A DNA stretch of 64,000 nt from positions 62,001 to 126,000 of the forward strand of contig NZ_MTBQ01000008.1 in the NCBI RefSeq assembly GCF_002153375.1, in the 5' to 3' direction. The stretch is from Oceanobacillus rekensis. Its GTDB lineage: Bacteria; Bacillota; Bacilli; Bacillales; Amphibacillaceae. The stretch's first letter is position 1. The number at the start of each line of letters is the position of its first letter. The notes below the pieces were generated by a model. It did no database searches. It was given only the letters and a program-made list of their open reading frames with translations, and was not told the DNA's origin. Positions 17,366 through 26,634 of the stretch are shown in pieces. The position numbers were made by a program, and so were the translations under genes.

Positions 17366-19258
17366 GTGAAAAGCAAAATAACAGATGAAATCAATCGAAT
17401 CACCGAGGTATTAAAAAATAACCAGTCCTCTGATGGATCCTGGGATTATCCTTTTGAAACAGGCGTCTCAACGGATGCCTATATGATTATTTTGCTGCGC
17501 ACATTAGAAATAAATGATGAAAAGCTCATTCAAGCTTTAGTCGAAAGAATACTTAGCAGGCAGGAGAAAAACGGGTCTTGGAAACTTTTTTATGATGAGA
17601 AAGACGGAAATGTAACTGCTACGATTGAAGCCTATTATGCACTTTTGTATTCTGGTTACCGAAATAAGGGGGATAAAGAATTGGCAGCTGCAAGAAGGCG
17701 GATTTTGGCATGGGGCGGTATTGAAAAAAGTCATATGCTTGCCAAAATCATGCTCGCCTTAACCGGTCAATATAAATGGCCTACGTTTTTTCCAATTCCA
17801 ATCGAATTTATTCTTTTGCCATTATCATTCCCGATTAACTTTTTTAATTTCTCCGTTTATGGAAGAGCAAACATTGCCCCGATGTTAATCCTAGCCGATC
17901 AGAAATTCACGATGAAAACAAAAAGAAGCCCCGATCTTTCTGATTTATTCCTTGCAAGGGGAAATGATGCTGAAAATGACGAATTCTTCCTGAATCGTTC
18001 CGGTGAGTCGCACTCCTTTTATTCCTTTATTCAACAAGGAATAAAAAATATCATTGGCTTCCCCGCATACATTCATTCGATGGCCATCCAGCAAACGAAA
18101 AAGTATATCCTAGACCGAATCGAACCGGATGGGACCTTTTACAATTATTTTAGTTCTACCTTTCTGATGATCTTTTCGTTATTAGCCCTCGGGTTTCCCA
18201 AAAATGATCCAATCATAACAAAAGCAGTAGACGGTTTAAAAGGCATGGCCTGTCAAATTGACGGTCATACGCATATGCAATACACAACGGCAAATGTCTG
18301 GAATACATCTTTAATTAATTATGCGTTACAGCGCGCTGATATTTCATGGGACGATCCAATGGTTCAACAAGCAAATGACTACTTACTTTCCCGACAACAT
18401 TACCGCTACGGTGACTGGGCGATTCATAATCCAACCGAAAACCCGGGCGGATGGGGATTTTCTGATAGGAATACGATGAACCCAGATATTGACGATACAA
18501 CTGCTTCATTACGATCCATCACCAATTTAATACAAAATGAGACCGTATACCGACAGGCTTGGGACAGAGGAATCGACTGGATTTTTTCCATGCAGAATTA
18601 TGATGGCGGCTGGGCTTCTTTTGAAAAAAATGTGGATAAAAAGATCGTCAAGTTTATTCCAATTGAAGGGGCAGAATATTTATTAACAGATCCCTCTACC
18701 GCAGATTTAACAGGAAGGACCCTGGAGTTTTACGGTAACTTTACCAACTTGTTTAAAAAACATACCGCAATAAAAAATGGAGTAAATTGGCTAAAGAACA
18801 ATCAAGAAAAAAATGGTTCTTGGTATGGAAGGTGGGGAATTTGCTATATTTACGGAACATGGGCAGCCTTAACCGGTATGATTTCAACTGGTGTTGATAC
18901 TGAGGATTCTTCTGTTCAAAAATCGCTAAAATGGCTAAGGAACATTCAAAATCCAGATGGAGGATGGGGAGAATCTTGTTATAGTGATATCAATCAAACT
19001 TATACCCCACTCGGAGTCAGCACATTAACACATACTGCCTGGGCATTGGATTCGCTCATTGCGGCATCCGACAAAGTCACACCGGAAATACTTTCGGGTG
19101 TGAAGTTTTTACTGGACACTTCTGATAAAAAGGACTGGACATTATCTTATCCAGTAGGGCAAGGTATGGCAGGAGGATTTTACATCCATTACCATAGTTA
19201 CCGATATATTTACCCTTTGTTAGCTCTGAGTCATTATAGGAATAAATTTTTAGAATGA
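17366..19258 (+). CDS. sqhC: Squalene-hopene / tetraprenyl-beta-curcumene cyclase (sporulenol synthase type)
   Basis: A 630-residue terpene cyclase with the catalytic acid motif DIDD (374-377; family DxDD) and several QW repeats (QEKNGSWKLF, QNYDGGWASF, QEKNGSWYGRWG, QNPDGGWGES). In B. subtilis SqhC makes sporulenol from tetraprenyl-beta-curcumene in the spore envelope; other family members cyclise squalene to hopene. The start is GTG at 17366, 5 bp after GGAGGTG; an upstream in-frame TTG has no site. No ytpB or squalene-synthase gene is in the window. The substrate cannot be decided from sequence alone. Confidence 0.9.
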   Translation: MKSKITDEINRITEVLKNNQSSDGSWDYPFETGVSTDAYMIILLRTLEINDEKLIQALVERILSRQEKNGSWKLFYDEKDGNVTATIEAYYALLYSGYRNKGDKELAAARRRILAWGGIEKSHMLAKIMLALTGQYKWPTFFPIPIEFILLPLSFPINFFNFSVYGRANIAPMLILADQKFTMKTKRSPDLSDLFLARGNDAENDEFFLNRSGESHSFYSFIQQGIKNIIGFPAYIHSMAIQQTKKYILDRIEPDGTFYNYFSSTFLMIFSLLALGFPKNDPIITKAVDGLKGMACQIDGHTHMQYTTANVWNTSLINYALQRADISWDDPMVQQANDYLLSRQHYRYGDWAIHNPTENPGGWGFSDRNTMNPDIDDTTASLRSITNLIQNETVYRQAWDRGIDWIFSMQNYDGGWASFEKNVDKKIVKFIPIEGAEYLLTDPSTADLTGRTLEFYGNFTNLFKKHTAIKNGVNWLKNNQEKNGSWYGRWGICYIYGTWAALTGMISTGVDTEDSSVQKSLKWLRNIQNPDGGWGESCYSDINQTYTPLGVSTLTHTAWALDSLIAASDKVTPEILSGVKFLLDTSDKKDWTLSYPVGQGMAGGFYIHYHSYRYIYPLLALSHYRNKFLE

Positions 19259-19259
19259 C

Positions 19260-19433
19260 GGGGACTAGGGGCAGGTGCCTTGGTCTTTCCGTCCCGATTT
19301 TCAAATTGATCTAACAATACTAGAGATTACTTTAAAGATTTTAGAAGAAGATATAAAACAAGCATTTATTGAAAATCCTTCTTATCAAGAATTACTATCC
19401 TATTTTCCAATGATGCAAAATGTCTTTAAATAG
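19260..19433 (+). pseudogene. C-terminal relic of an unknown protein fused to a repeat scrap
   Basis: From 19299 an open frame reads FQIDLTILEITLKILEEDIK and QAFIENPSYQELLSYFP to a stop at 19431, with no start codon. It looks like the end of a once longer protein. Just before it, GGGGCAGGTGCC (19268-19279) resembles an arm of the palindromic repeat family seen elsewhere in the window. The parent protein is not recognised. Confidence 0.35.
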
Positions 19434-19521
19434 GAGCCATTACAGTTTTTTCATTTTCGCCTGATAGTTCAAACATAGATGTAACATTAAGCACAGTTTA
19501 TACCAGTTAATTGAGCGTAAA

Positions 19522-19561
19522 AAATATAGTGCTAAACCCTATGTGATTTAGCACTATATTT
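19522..19561. terminator. Perfect bidirectional terminator
   Basis: AAATATAGTGCTAAA (19522-19536) and TTTAGCACTATATTT (19547-19561) form a 15-bp perfect stem. It serves the cupredoxin gene read leftwards and possibly the cyclase side. Confidence 0.8.
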
Positions 19562-19624
19562 ATACTGTTATTTCGAATTTTCTCTCGTGAAAAACAGAAC
19601 TAATTATTCTTCTGATTGTGTTTT

Positions 19625-20005
19625 TTATTCGACAATTACTTCTCCAACCATTCCTTCTTGTTCATGGTACCGACATATCAGTTCGTATGTACCGGTCTCT
19701 TCCGGTTTTACGGTGATGGTTTTCTGTTCTCCCGGCTGGAGTTCGACGTCAATTCCAAGCTTTTCCACGGTGAAGGTATGTTCCTTCTGCCCTACATTTT
19801 TCAGTAGCAGCTCTGTCGTTTCTCCACTAGCAATTGTAATCGCATCTGGGTTAAAATAATCATCGTGCAGTTCGACAACCATCTCTTCTCTCGTGTCCAT
19901 AGGCACTAATTCGGCTTCGGTTGCTGCAAATGCATGTAGAGGCCCTGAACTGGACATAACAAGAATCATTACAAGTAATCCTGCTAACCAATTTTTTACA
20001 GACAT
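19625..20005 (-). CDS. Secreted cupredoxin-domain protein
   Basis: A 126-residue protein with a signal peptide (about 1-28, ending AFAA) and one plastocyanin-like domain. The four type-1 copper ligands are all present: His76 (KEHTF), Cys111 (ELICRYH), His114 and Met119 (EQEGM). It is therefore probably a blue copper protein or a periplasm-side copper/electron carrier. The ATG at 20005 is 7 bp after GGAGGG. It stands alone, so its redox partner is unknown. Confidence 0.85.
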   Translation of the reverse strand: MSVKNWLAGLLVMILVMSSSGPLHAFAATEAELVPMDTREEMVVELHDDYFNPDAITIASGETTELLLKNVGQKEHTFTVEKLGIDVELQPGEQKTITVKPEETGTYELICRYHEQEGMVGEVIVE

Positions 20006-20209
20006 TGGCAATCCCTCCTTTCCTTAGATTATCTTCTTCCATTTACTTAAAATTATCACGATACATTTATTTTAGTCGATCCAGCAATTACAGGAGATTT
20101 AAACATGGATTCCAAAACTGGAATGATGATAATAAATCATTAGAATGCTGGGAGAAGCAGAATTACTATTTCCCTTTTCGACGAATGGTACAACGAGGAG
20201 AAGGAATTA

Positions 20210-20356
20210 TGCTAACATGTGAATTCCCTCCTTATCAAAACATGACCAGAAGCAATGCCACTAGTCATGTTTTTTATATAAAGCTCAAGCTCCATTATCC
20301 CTGAAGCCCTCTAATTTAATTAACCTAATTCAATTTCTTCCACAATACACTCAACT
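20210..20356 (-). pseudogene. Relic of a yvrJ-DUF2922 junction
   Basis: This stretch repeats, with small changes, the region 51425-51541 between the intact yvrJ and DUF2922 genes. The DUF2922 end is still legible (VECIVEEIELG, stop; the intact copy has VERIVEDIELG). The shared terminator hairpin AACATGAC...GTCATGTT follows. The yvrJ start region with its GGAGGGAATT site leads into a stop after three codons. Both genes are otherwise lost. The flanking bases 20050-20210 show no gene. Confidence 0.75.
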
Positions 20357-20403
20357 TTTATTCTAATTTTATAAACAAGTCAACGTGCATCATAACGGAC
20401 CTT

Positions 20404-22734
20404 TCACCGATCATCTGCCGTCTCAGCAGTTGATATGGTTCGCCCTTCAATCAACCGATTTATCCAATTTGGATCATCATTGATTGTGTTGGACACGATT
20501 TCACCATCAATCACCGTGATAAATGTACCCTCTCCTGCGTAAATACCTGCCATGACAGGATCAGTTCCCTGTTCTGTGTCAGAAAAAAACATGAGATCTC
20601 CCGGCTGAAGCTCCTCAATATGAAGTTTAACCCCATATTCACGCAATTCTTCCAAACTGGATGGGAGATCAATGCCTCCTGCTTCTGCATAGATCTGCTT
20701 AATAAACATCGAAGACGTCTCGTCAAACGATTTGCCGACATATTGCTGTGCAAGCGTTGCTTCTTCACTCTCCTCCACTTCCATGTCATACGTTCTTGCG
20801 CCCATATAACGAGGAGGCCAATAATCACTTGTTGTTAAGTCAATGACGGTAACACCCTTGGAAGATGTCACTGCAATCATCTGATTATTGCCGATATAGA
20901 TTGTCGGAATGATACTTGACCCTTGGAAAAAGAGAATATCTCCTGGCTCAGCCTCTTCCCTAGGGATTTCTGTCCCTTCTTTCCATTGCTGACTTCCGTA
21001 TCGCGGCAGGTCATACTGCCATGCTTGATTGTATACGTATTGGACAAAGCCACCTGTATCAAATCCCTCATCAGGTGTCGATCCCCCAAGCGTGTACTCG
21101 GTTCCCACCAGTTGATGAGCTTCAAAAACTGCATCATTATCATATTGAATAGCAAGATCATCAAAACGCTTCGCACCAGTAAAATGATCACGCCAATATT
21201 CACTCATATACGAAATCGTCGTCTGCCCTTCTTCTCCTGTTGCATGAATAATATAATCATCACCTAAATAAATCGCAGTGTGGGAAATACCTTCCTGCCA
21301 TGTCCCTGAGAAATAGAGGACATCTCCGGGCTGAAGTTCTTCATCCAGATTAATGGATTCTATATCTGTCCCCTCTGGAAGTATCGTCTCACCAACTTCC
21401 CATTGTCGATAACTAATTCGAGGCAAATAGACATCCTCCGCCTCACGAAAAACGGTTTGGACGAAAAACGAACAATCAAAAGCATCCAAGGTATTGCCTG
21501 TCATTAAATAAGGTGTTCCTATATATTTCATTGCTTCCCTTACAATGGGGCTATCATGATTCTTATACGTTTCCGGGTTTGATTTTTTCAATATCTCCTC
21601 TGTATAACGAGCTCCCCCTACAAAGCGTTCTGCATAATAAGTATGATAATCTACATGCCTTTCCTCTACCCCAGAGGAAGTAGCAATCACAAATTGGCCG
21701 TCTCCAGAATAAATCCCTGAAATCAATTCCTGTTCTTCATTTTCAAAAAAGACAAGGTCTCCGGGTTGCAAATCATCCCTGCCGATGCTAAAACCTGCTT
21801 CCAACTGTGAAGGTGGCTGTTTGGAGAGCCAGCTGCCTGTCACATCTTTATATACATAGTAAACGAAAGAACCTGTGTTAAACCCTTCTTCCGGGCTACT
21901 TCCTGATTGATTATACGGAGTTCCGATTAAGTCTCGAGCTAGTTCGACGATTTCATTATCTGAAGGAGGAGGTGTGTCTTCCCCGCTGTAACGTTTGGCA
22001 CCCTGATAAATATCTGACCAATAGTCACTCGTCACCATATTCCGCTCGGAGATTCCTTCACTCGTAACAATAACAAAACGTCCGTTATTTATATAAATCC
22101 CCGACATCAAATGGGTTCCTTGGAAAAAGACAACGTCTCCTGACTGAAGCTCGTCTACATCCTCTCCCTGAATCCATTGATCGGCAGCTGATTCGGGAAG
22201 GGAAATGCCTTTCGCTTCCTCGTAGACATATTGTACAAATTCGGAAGTGATCCATCCTTGTTGGTTTTCCCCTAATTCCTCCAGAGCCAATACAGCAGCC
22301 GGATCATCAATATTCTCTTTTGTAAACCGGGCAGCTCCAACGTAGGCACCCGACCAATAGTCACTTGTTTCCATATTTCGTTCAGCAATTCCATCACTCG
22401 TCACGATGACGAAACGCCCATCGTTAATATAGATCCCCGACATCAAACCGGTTCCCTGAAAAAAAACAACATCTCCTGCTTGTAACTCACTGCGCTCTAT
22501 TTCCTCACCAATCTGCTGCTGATCCTTCGCATATCTCGGCAGGGAAATTGATTTTGATTCCTCATAAACATATTGTACAAATTCAGACGTTAAAAATCCT
22601 TGATTATTACTACCGACCAAATCCAATGCAAGTTCACTAGCCGGGTCATTCCTTTCCTCAGCTATAGCCAAACCAGGAATGAATGCAAAAGATAAAAACA
22701 TATTAAAGACAAATAGCAAAGCAAAACGCTGCAT
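20404..22734 (-). CDS. Secreted protein with six NlpC/P60-type repeats, one catalytic
   Basis: A 776-residue exported protein (signal peptide about 1-25, ending GLAIAEE) built from six repeats of about 110-130 residues. Each has the NlpC/P60 outline: a '(F/Y)V.YVY' helix, a LQPGDVVFF-like strand, 'GIYI..' and a tail near 'GARR/GAKRF'. Only repeat 4 has the papain-like triad: Cys421 in FDCSFFVQ, His485 in SHTAIYLG, and His497. In repeats 1, 2, 3 and 5 Cys becomes Thr (LTSEF, ITSEF, NTGSF, DTGGF), and repeat 6 is more diverged; the first His is lost in all five. The start at 22734 has GGAGGAG 6 bp upstream. Likely a cell-wall endopeptidase with wall-binding pseudo-domains. Confidence 0.85.
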   Translation of the reverse strand: MQRFALLFVFNMFLSFAFIPGLAIAEERNDPASELALDLVGSNNQGFLTSEFVQYVYEESKSISLPRYAKDQQQIGEEIERSELQAGDVVFFQGTGLMSGIYINDGRFVIVTSDGIAERNMETSDYWSGAYVGAARFTKENIDDPAAVLALEELGENQQGWITSEFVQYVYEEAKGISLPESAADQWIQGEDVDELQSGDVVFFQGTHLMSGIYINNGRFVIVTSEGISERNMVTSDYWSDIYQGAKRYSGEDTPPPSDNEIVELARDLIGTPYNQSGSSPEEGFNTGSFVYYVYKDVTGSWLSKQPPSQLEAGFSIGRDDLQPGDLVFFENEEQELISGIYSGDGQFVIATSSGVEERHVDYHTYYAERFVGGARYTEEILKKSNPETYKNHDSPIVREAMKYIGTPYLMTGNTLDAFDCSFFVQTVFREAEDVYLPRISYRQWEVGETILPEGTDIESINLDEELQPGDVLYFSGTWQEGISHTAIYLGDDYIIHATGEEGQTTISYMSEYWRDHFTGAKRFDDLAIQYDNDAVFEAHQLVGTEYTLGGSTPDEGFDTGGFVQYVYNQAWQYDLPRYGSQQWKEGTEIPREEAEPGDILFFQGSSIIPTIYIGNNQMIAVTSSKGVTVIDLTTSDYWPPRYMGARTYDMEVEESEEATLAQQYVGKSFDETSSMFIKQIYAEAGGIDLPSSLEELREYGVKLHIEELQPGDLMFFSDTEQGTDPVMAGIYAGEGTFITVIDGEIVSNTINDDPNWINRLIEGRTISTAETADDR

Positions 22735-22749
22735 CCGCATCTCCTCCAT

Positions 22750-23068
22750 CCTTCATGTTGAAAGGTTGTTTAGGTTTTAGGCATACCCAAATAACCCATC
22801 CATAGAATCCTTAAAGAATTAATATCACCTCTCCCTCTTCGATAATAAAGGTTGTACTAGTAGAATAATCAAAAATCTATCTTACCTTCTTATAAATTTG
22901 ATTCCCCCTTTTTCATGTATAATAACCAATAAATGGAAAATTAAAAATCACTGAATTTCAATTTCCACCACTAACTTTTCCCTATCTTTCTATCCTATGG
23001 AAATCCATAAAATTCAAAAATAGATTAGCGCAACAGGAATCTACTCATTTGAAGTAACCGTTAGAAAA
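22750..23068. other. Gene-free intergenic stretch
   Basis: Between two secreted-protein genes on the same strand. I see no gene. On the minus strand it should contain the promoter of the NlpC/P60 gene; AT-rich boxes are present but none is clearly best. Confidence 0.4.
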
Positions 23069-23102
23069 ACCCCATGACGAATAGATATTATCGTCATGGG
23101 GT
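23069..23102 (-). terminator. Terminator of the four-repeat secreted protein gene
   Basis: ACCCCATGACGA (23069-23080) and TCGTCATGGGGT (23091-23102) make a 12-bp perfect stem; the minus-strand product ends in GTTTTTCT. Confidence 0.85.
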
Positions 23103-23134
23103 GTCCATTCCACTTCTTTCACTAGCTTATTCGT

Positions 23135-24469
23135 TTATTGAGCAGGTTTTTCAATAATTGTATAAATAGCCTGTGTGCCATCTTCTGCTGTTACAACAAA
23201 TTGGTCATCTGTTGCTAATTCGTTTCCCATTCCTTTCACTTTGCCATCTTCACTAGTAACTTCATAGATTTGTTCAGAACCATCTGTTGCTGCTAGTGCT
23301 CTCAGCATTTCTTTTACCGTTGTTGCGTTTGCTACGGTTATAGAGCCTTTTTCTTCATCTGTTGGTTCTTCAATCGTTTTTACAATTTCCAGATGTTCTG
23401 GAGCCTTGTTAGGAGCCTTCACTTCTACTTCATTGCTTTCTGCTTCAATAATAGTATAAGTAGCCTGTGTGCCATCTTCTGCTGTTACAACAAATTGATC
23501 ATCTGTTGCTAATTCGTTTCCCATTCCTTTCACTTTGCCATCTTCACTAGTAACTTCATAGGTTTGTTCAGAACCATCTGTTGCTGTAAGGGCTCTCAGC
23601 ATTTCTTTTACCTTTGTAGCGTTTGCTACGGTTATAGAGCCTTTTTCATCATCTGTTGGTTCTTCAATCGTTTTTACAATTTCCAGATGTTCTGGAGCTT
23701 TGTTAGGAGCTTTCACTTCTACTTCATTACTTTCTTCTTCAATAATGGTATAATTAGCCTGTGTTCCATCTTCTGCTGTTACAACAAATTGGTCATCTGT
23801 GGCTAATTCACTTTCTCCTTCTTTCGCTTGGCCATCTTCTCCAGTTACTTCATGTGTTTGTTCGGAACCATCTGTTGCTGCAAGGGCTCCCAGCATTCCA
23901 TCTACTGTTACAGCGTTGGCTACGGTTATCGAGCCTTTTTCCTCATCCGTTGGTTCTTCAATCTTTGTTATTTTTTTCAAATGTTTTGGAGCTTTGTTAG
24001 GTGCGTGAACTTCTACTTCGCTGCTTTTGCTTTCTTCTACAAAAATTGTATAAGTAGCTTGGGTTCCATCTTCTGCTGTTACAACAAATTGGTCATCTGT
24101 CGCTAATTCGCTTTCTCCTTCTTTCACTTGACTATCTTCTCCAGTTACTTCATAGGTTTGTTCGGAACCATCTGTTGCTGCAAGGGCTCTCAGCATTTCT
24201 TTTACCTTTGTAGCGTTTGCTACTGTTATGGATCCTTTTTCTTCATCCGTTGGTTCTTCAATCGTTTTTACAATTTCCAAATGTTCCGGAGCTTTGTTAG
24301 GAGCCTTCACCTCTACTTCACTGCTTTCCTCTTCAGTTACATTGATTTCCTGCTGGCTCTCATAGGGATCGTCCGAATTAGCCGATACAGTCATACTACC
24401 AGTAGTTGCAGTTCCAATCATTGTGACAGCAACGATTGATGGGATACCAAGTTTTTTCCATTTTCTCAT
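23135..24469 (-). CDS. Secreted acidic protein with four tandem repeats
   Basis: A 444-residue protein with a signal peptide (about 1-31, AVTMIGTATTGSMTVSA) and four near-identical repeats of about 92 residues. Each runs SEVEVKAPNKAPEHLEIVKT, IEEPTDEEKGSITVANAT, a helical KVKEMLRAL(A/T)ATDGSEQ segment and LATDDQFVVTAEDGTQATYT. The last part resembles bacterial cadherin-like or Ig-like strands ('VTAxDGTxxxYTI'). There is no sortase motif or SLH domain, so it is probably released or loosely bound. Very low Cys and high Glu fit a salt-tolerant secreted protein. The function is unknown. Repeat similarity at the DNA level implies recent duplication or gene conversion. Confidence 0.7.
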   Translation of the reverse strand: MRKWKKLGIPSIVAVTMIGTATTGSMTVSANSDDPYESQQEINVTEEESSEVEVKAPNKAPEHLEIVKTIEEPTDEEKGSITVANATKVKEMLRALAATDGSEQTYEVTGEDSQVKEGESELATDDQFVVTAEDGTQATYTIFVEESKSSEVEVHAPNKAPKHLKKITKIEEPTDEEKGSITVANAVTVDGMLGALAATDGSEQTHEVTGEDGQAKEGESELATDDQFVVTAEDGTQANYTIIEEESNEVEVKAPNKAPEHLEIVKTIEEPTDDEKGSITVANATKVKEMLRALTATDGSEQTYEVTSEDGKVKGMGNELATDDQFVVTAEDGTQATYTIIEAESNEVEVKAPNKAPEHLEIVKTIEEPTDEEKGSITVANATTVKEMLRALAATDGSEQIYEVTSEDGKVKGMGNELATDDQFVVTAEDGTQAIYTIIEKPAQ

Positions 24470-24840
24470 CTTTGCATTCCTCCTAGTATTTAATGTCTTA
24501 CACCTTCATCCTAATCTATCAATGTAAATAGAATGTGAATGTGAGATTTTAATCCTATTAAAAATTATTACAATTATCGCAATGTTTGTAGTGCCAAAGA
24601 ATCAATATAATCAAAGTTACTAGTCTTTTATGCAAAATATATCTCTAATAGAGCACGATGCAATGGTCTTTTTTGTAGAATAAACCAATGTTTCAGTCTG
24701 TAATAAAATGTCATACTATTTTATATTAAATTAACATTCATTTAATACAATTCTAGTATATTAGGTCACAGAGAGTTCGACAAAACTACCAATTATTTCC
24801 TAACAATTTTGACTCTCTGTACTTACCTATAATTCTAAAA
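24470..24840. other. Promoter region of the poly-gamma-glutamate operon
   Basis: About 370 bp without a gene, between a divergent secreted-protein gene and the cap operon. An inverted pair CAGAGAGT...ACTCTCTG (near 24770-24822) surrounds a stretch with direct TAGTA-like boxes. I could not settle on one promoter. ComPA/DegU-type control cannot be judged. Confidence 0.35.
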
Positions 24841-24854
24841 AGGGAGGATAGTTA

Positions 24855-24905
24855 ATGAAACTACCAATTTTTAAAACATTCCATGAAGAGGTGAGACAAT
24901 GTTAG
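24855..24905 (+). CDS. 16-residue leader peptide overlapping capB
   Basis: ATG AAA CTA CCA opens a 16-codon frame (MKLPIFKTFHEEVRQC) that ends in TGT TAG, with the capB ATG overlapping its last codons. It is preceded at 7-8 bp by AGGGAGG, a stronger ribosome site than capB itself has (GAGGTGAG at 24888-24895). Its translation would deliver ribosomes to capB. No conserved peptide is recognised, so it may serve only translational coupling. Confidence 0.45.
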   Translation: MKLPIFKTFHEEVRQC

Positions 24906-26092
24906 AAGAGTTTTTACTCATTCTGTTATTAGCATTTTTAACTTTGTACCTTGGGATTAAGGAAAAAAAAGCGAATGATAAAAACACTAAAAGTATCCCA
25001 GTACGTGTGAATGTCAATGGAATTAGAGGTAAATCAACTGTTACTAGATTAATAACGGGCATGTTACAAGAGGCAGGCTATCAGACAGTTGGAAAAACGA
25101 CTGGAACGGATGCTAGAATGCTTTACTGGTTTGATTCCCAAGAGGAGCCTATTACGAGGAGATTGGAAGGCCCGAATATAGGTGAACAAAGAAAGGTTTT
25201 ATCTAAAGCTGTTGAGTTAAATGCTGATGCTCTTGTTAGTGAGTGCATGGCCGTTAGTCCTGATTATCAAATCGTTTTCCAAGAAAAATTATTGCAAGCA
25301 AATATCGGGTTAATTGTGAATGTATTAGAAGATCATATGGATGTGCTGGGACCAACATTAAAAGATGTGGCCGATTCATTTTCTGAAGCAATCCCCTATA
25401 ACGGTGATTTGATTGTTAATGAAAGTCCCTTTATTCCCTATTTTAAACAAATGGCAAGACAACGAAATACAAAGCTACATATATGTGACACGTCTGCCGT
25501 TTCCGAAGAGTTTCTTAAAAAATTTGAGTATATGGTATTCCCGGAAAATGCAGCATTAACGCTAGCCGTTGCAGATGTTCTGGGTATCGATCATGAAATT
25601 GCGGAAAGAGGGATGTTAAAAGCTTGGCCGGACCCAGGCGCCATGCAGATACTTCCAATTGGCGATGTGGATAACCCTAGCTATTTGGTTAATGGGTTTG
25701 CTGCCAATGACCCTATGTCCACAATCAATATATGGGAACGGGTGAAGCAACTAAGTTATCCAACAGATGATCCAGTTGTTATCATGAACGCTCGTTCGGA
25801 TCGGGTCGATCGTACGGAACAATTTGTCGAAAAAGTTCTGCCGTATATACCAGCAGAAACACTTGTTGTAATGGGCGGGACAACTGGACCAATAGTAAAT
25901 GCGTATGAAAGAGGAGAGTTTCCTGTCAAAAATCTTATAAACTTAGAAAATGCCACCATTGATGAAATTGAACAAGAACTCAAACCGTTTTTATCTGGCA
26001 AATCCATTTATGGAGTTGGAAATATCCATGGGGGAGCGGATGAACTGGTAGATCGACTTAGTCAAATGAAAATAACAAAAGAAATTGCATAG
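24899..26092 (+). CDS. capB: Poly-gamma-glutamate synthase subunit PgsB/CapB
   Basis: A 397-residue Mur-ligase-like amide ligase with an N-terminal membrane helix (about 4-20). The ATP site is VNVNGIRGKSTVTRLI (Lys45), and EDHMDVLGPT and NARSDRVDRTEQF are conserved in CapB/PgsB. It polymerises glutamate through the gamma-carboxyl at the membrane. It is followed 18 bp later by capC. The length equals that of B. subtilis PgsB and B. anthracis CapB forms. The poly-gamma-glutamate made may be capsule or released polymer. Confidence 0.93.
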   Translation: MLEEFLLILLLAFLTLYLGIKEKKANDKNTKSIPVRVNVNGIRGKSTVTRLITGMLQEAGYQTVGKTTGTDARMLYWFDSQEEPITRRLEGPNIGEQRKVLSKAVELNADALVSECMAVSPDYQIVFQEKLLQANIGLIVNVLEDHMDVLGPTLKDVADSFSEAIPYNGDLIVNESPFIPYFKQMARQRNTKLHICDTSAVSEEFLKKFEYMVFPENAALTLAVADVLGIDHEIAERGMLKAWPDPGAMQILPIGDVDNPSYLVNGFAANDPMSTINIWERVKQLSYPTDDPVVIMNARSDRVDRTEQFVEKVLPYIPAETLVVMGGTTGPIVNAYERGEFPVKNLINLENATIDEIEQELKPFLSGKSIYGVGNIHGGADELVDRLSQMKITKEIA

Positions 26093-26110
26093 AAAGAAGG
26101 AGATTGGAAA

Positions 26111-26578
26111 ATGTTCACATTTACCGAAGGAGATATTTTTTTGGCTATCATTGCGGGTGTGATTCTTAGCTTATTCTATGCAGAATCGACAGGGATTCTT
26201 CCAGCTGGATTAGTCGTTCCTGGATATATTGCATTGATGGTTAGCTCCCCAATAAGTATCGTTGTCACGTTTATGATTGCCTTTTTGACCTATTTAATTG
26301 TCATGAAGATTATTGGAAAGTTTACAATCCTATACGGGAGAAGAAAATTCGCTGCGATGATAACCACTGCAGCCATTCTTAAAATAGTTATCGATTTTGC
26401 AATTCCTGGATTTGCAACTCCGCTAGCAGTTAGCGGAATGCTGGCTATAGGGATTATTGTTCCTGGACTGATTGCAAATACCATTCAAAAACAAGGTGTT
26501 TTACCTACAACTGCAAGTACATTATTGCTCAGCGGCGCAACCTTTGGCATCGTTGCTTTATCTAACATGCTGGCATAG
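26111..26578 (+). CDS. capC: Poly-gamma-glutamate biosynthesis protein PgsC/CapC
   Basis: A 155-residue membrane protein with five hydrophobic segments and the family text YAESTGILPAGLVVPGYIAL and YGRRKFAAMI. It partners CapB in the synthase. AGAAGGAGATT precedes its ATG. It is followed directly by a small membrane protein rather than the expected capA. Confidence 0.92.
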   Translation: MFTFTEGDIFLAIIAGVILSLFYAESTGILPAGLVVPGYIALMVSSPISIVVTFMIAFLTYLIVMKIIGKFTILYGRRKFAAMITTAAILKIVIDFAIPGFATPLAVSGMLAIGIIVPGLIANTIQKQGVLPTTASTLLLSGATFGIVALSNMLA

Positions 26579-26634
26579 TGGTGTAACAATTTAGAGAAGA
26601 TACTTTATCTTACAATATTTGAGGAGGAATAGTA

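Noticed and set aside
23564-24439. Several plus-strand frames opposite the four-repeat protein
   Set aside because: They are antisense shadows that repeat because the real gene repeats.
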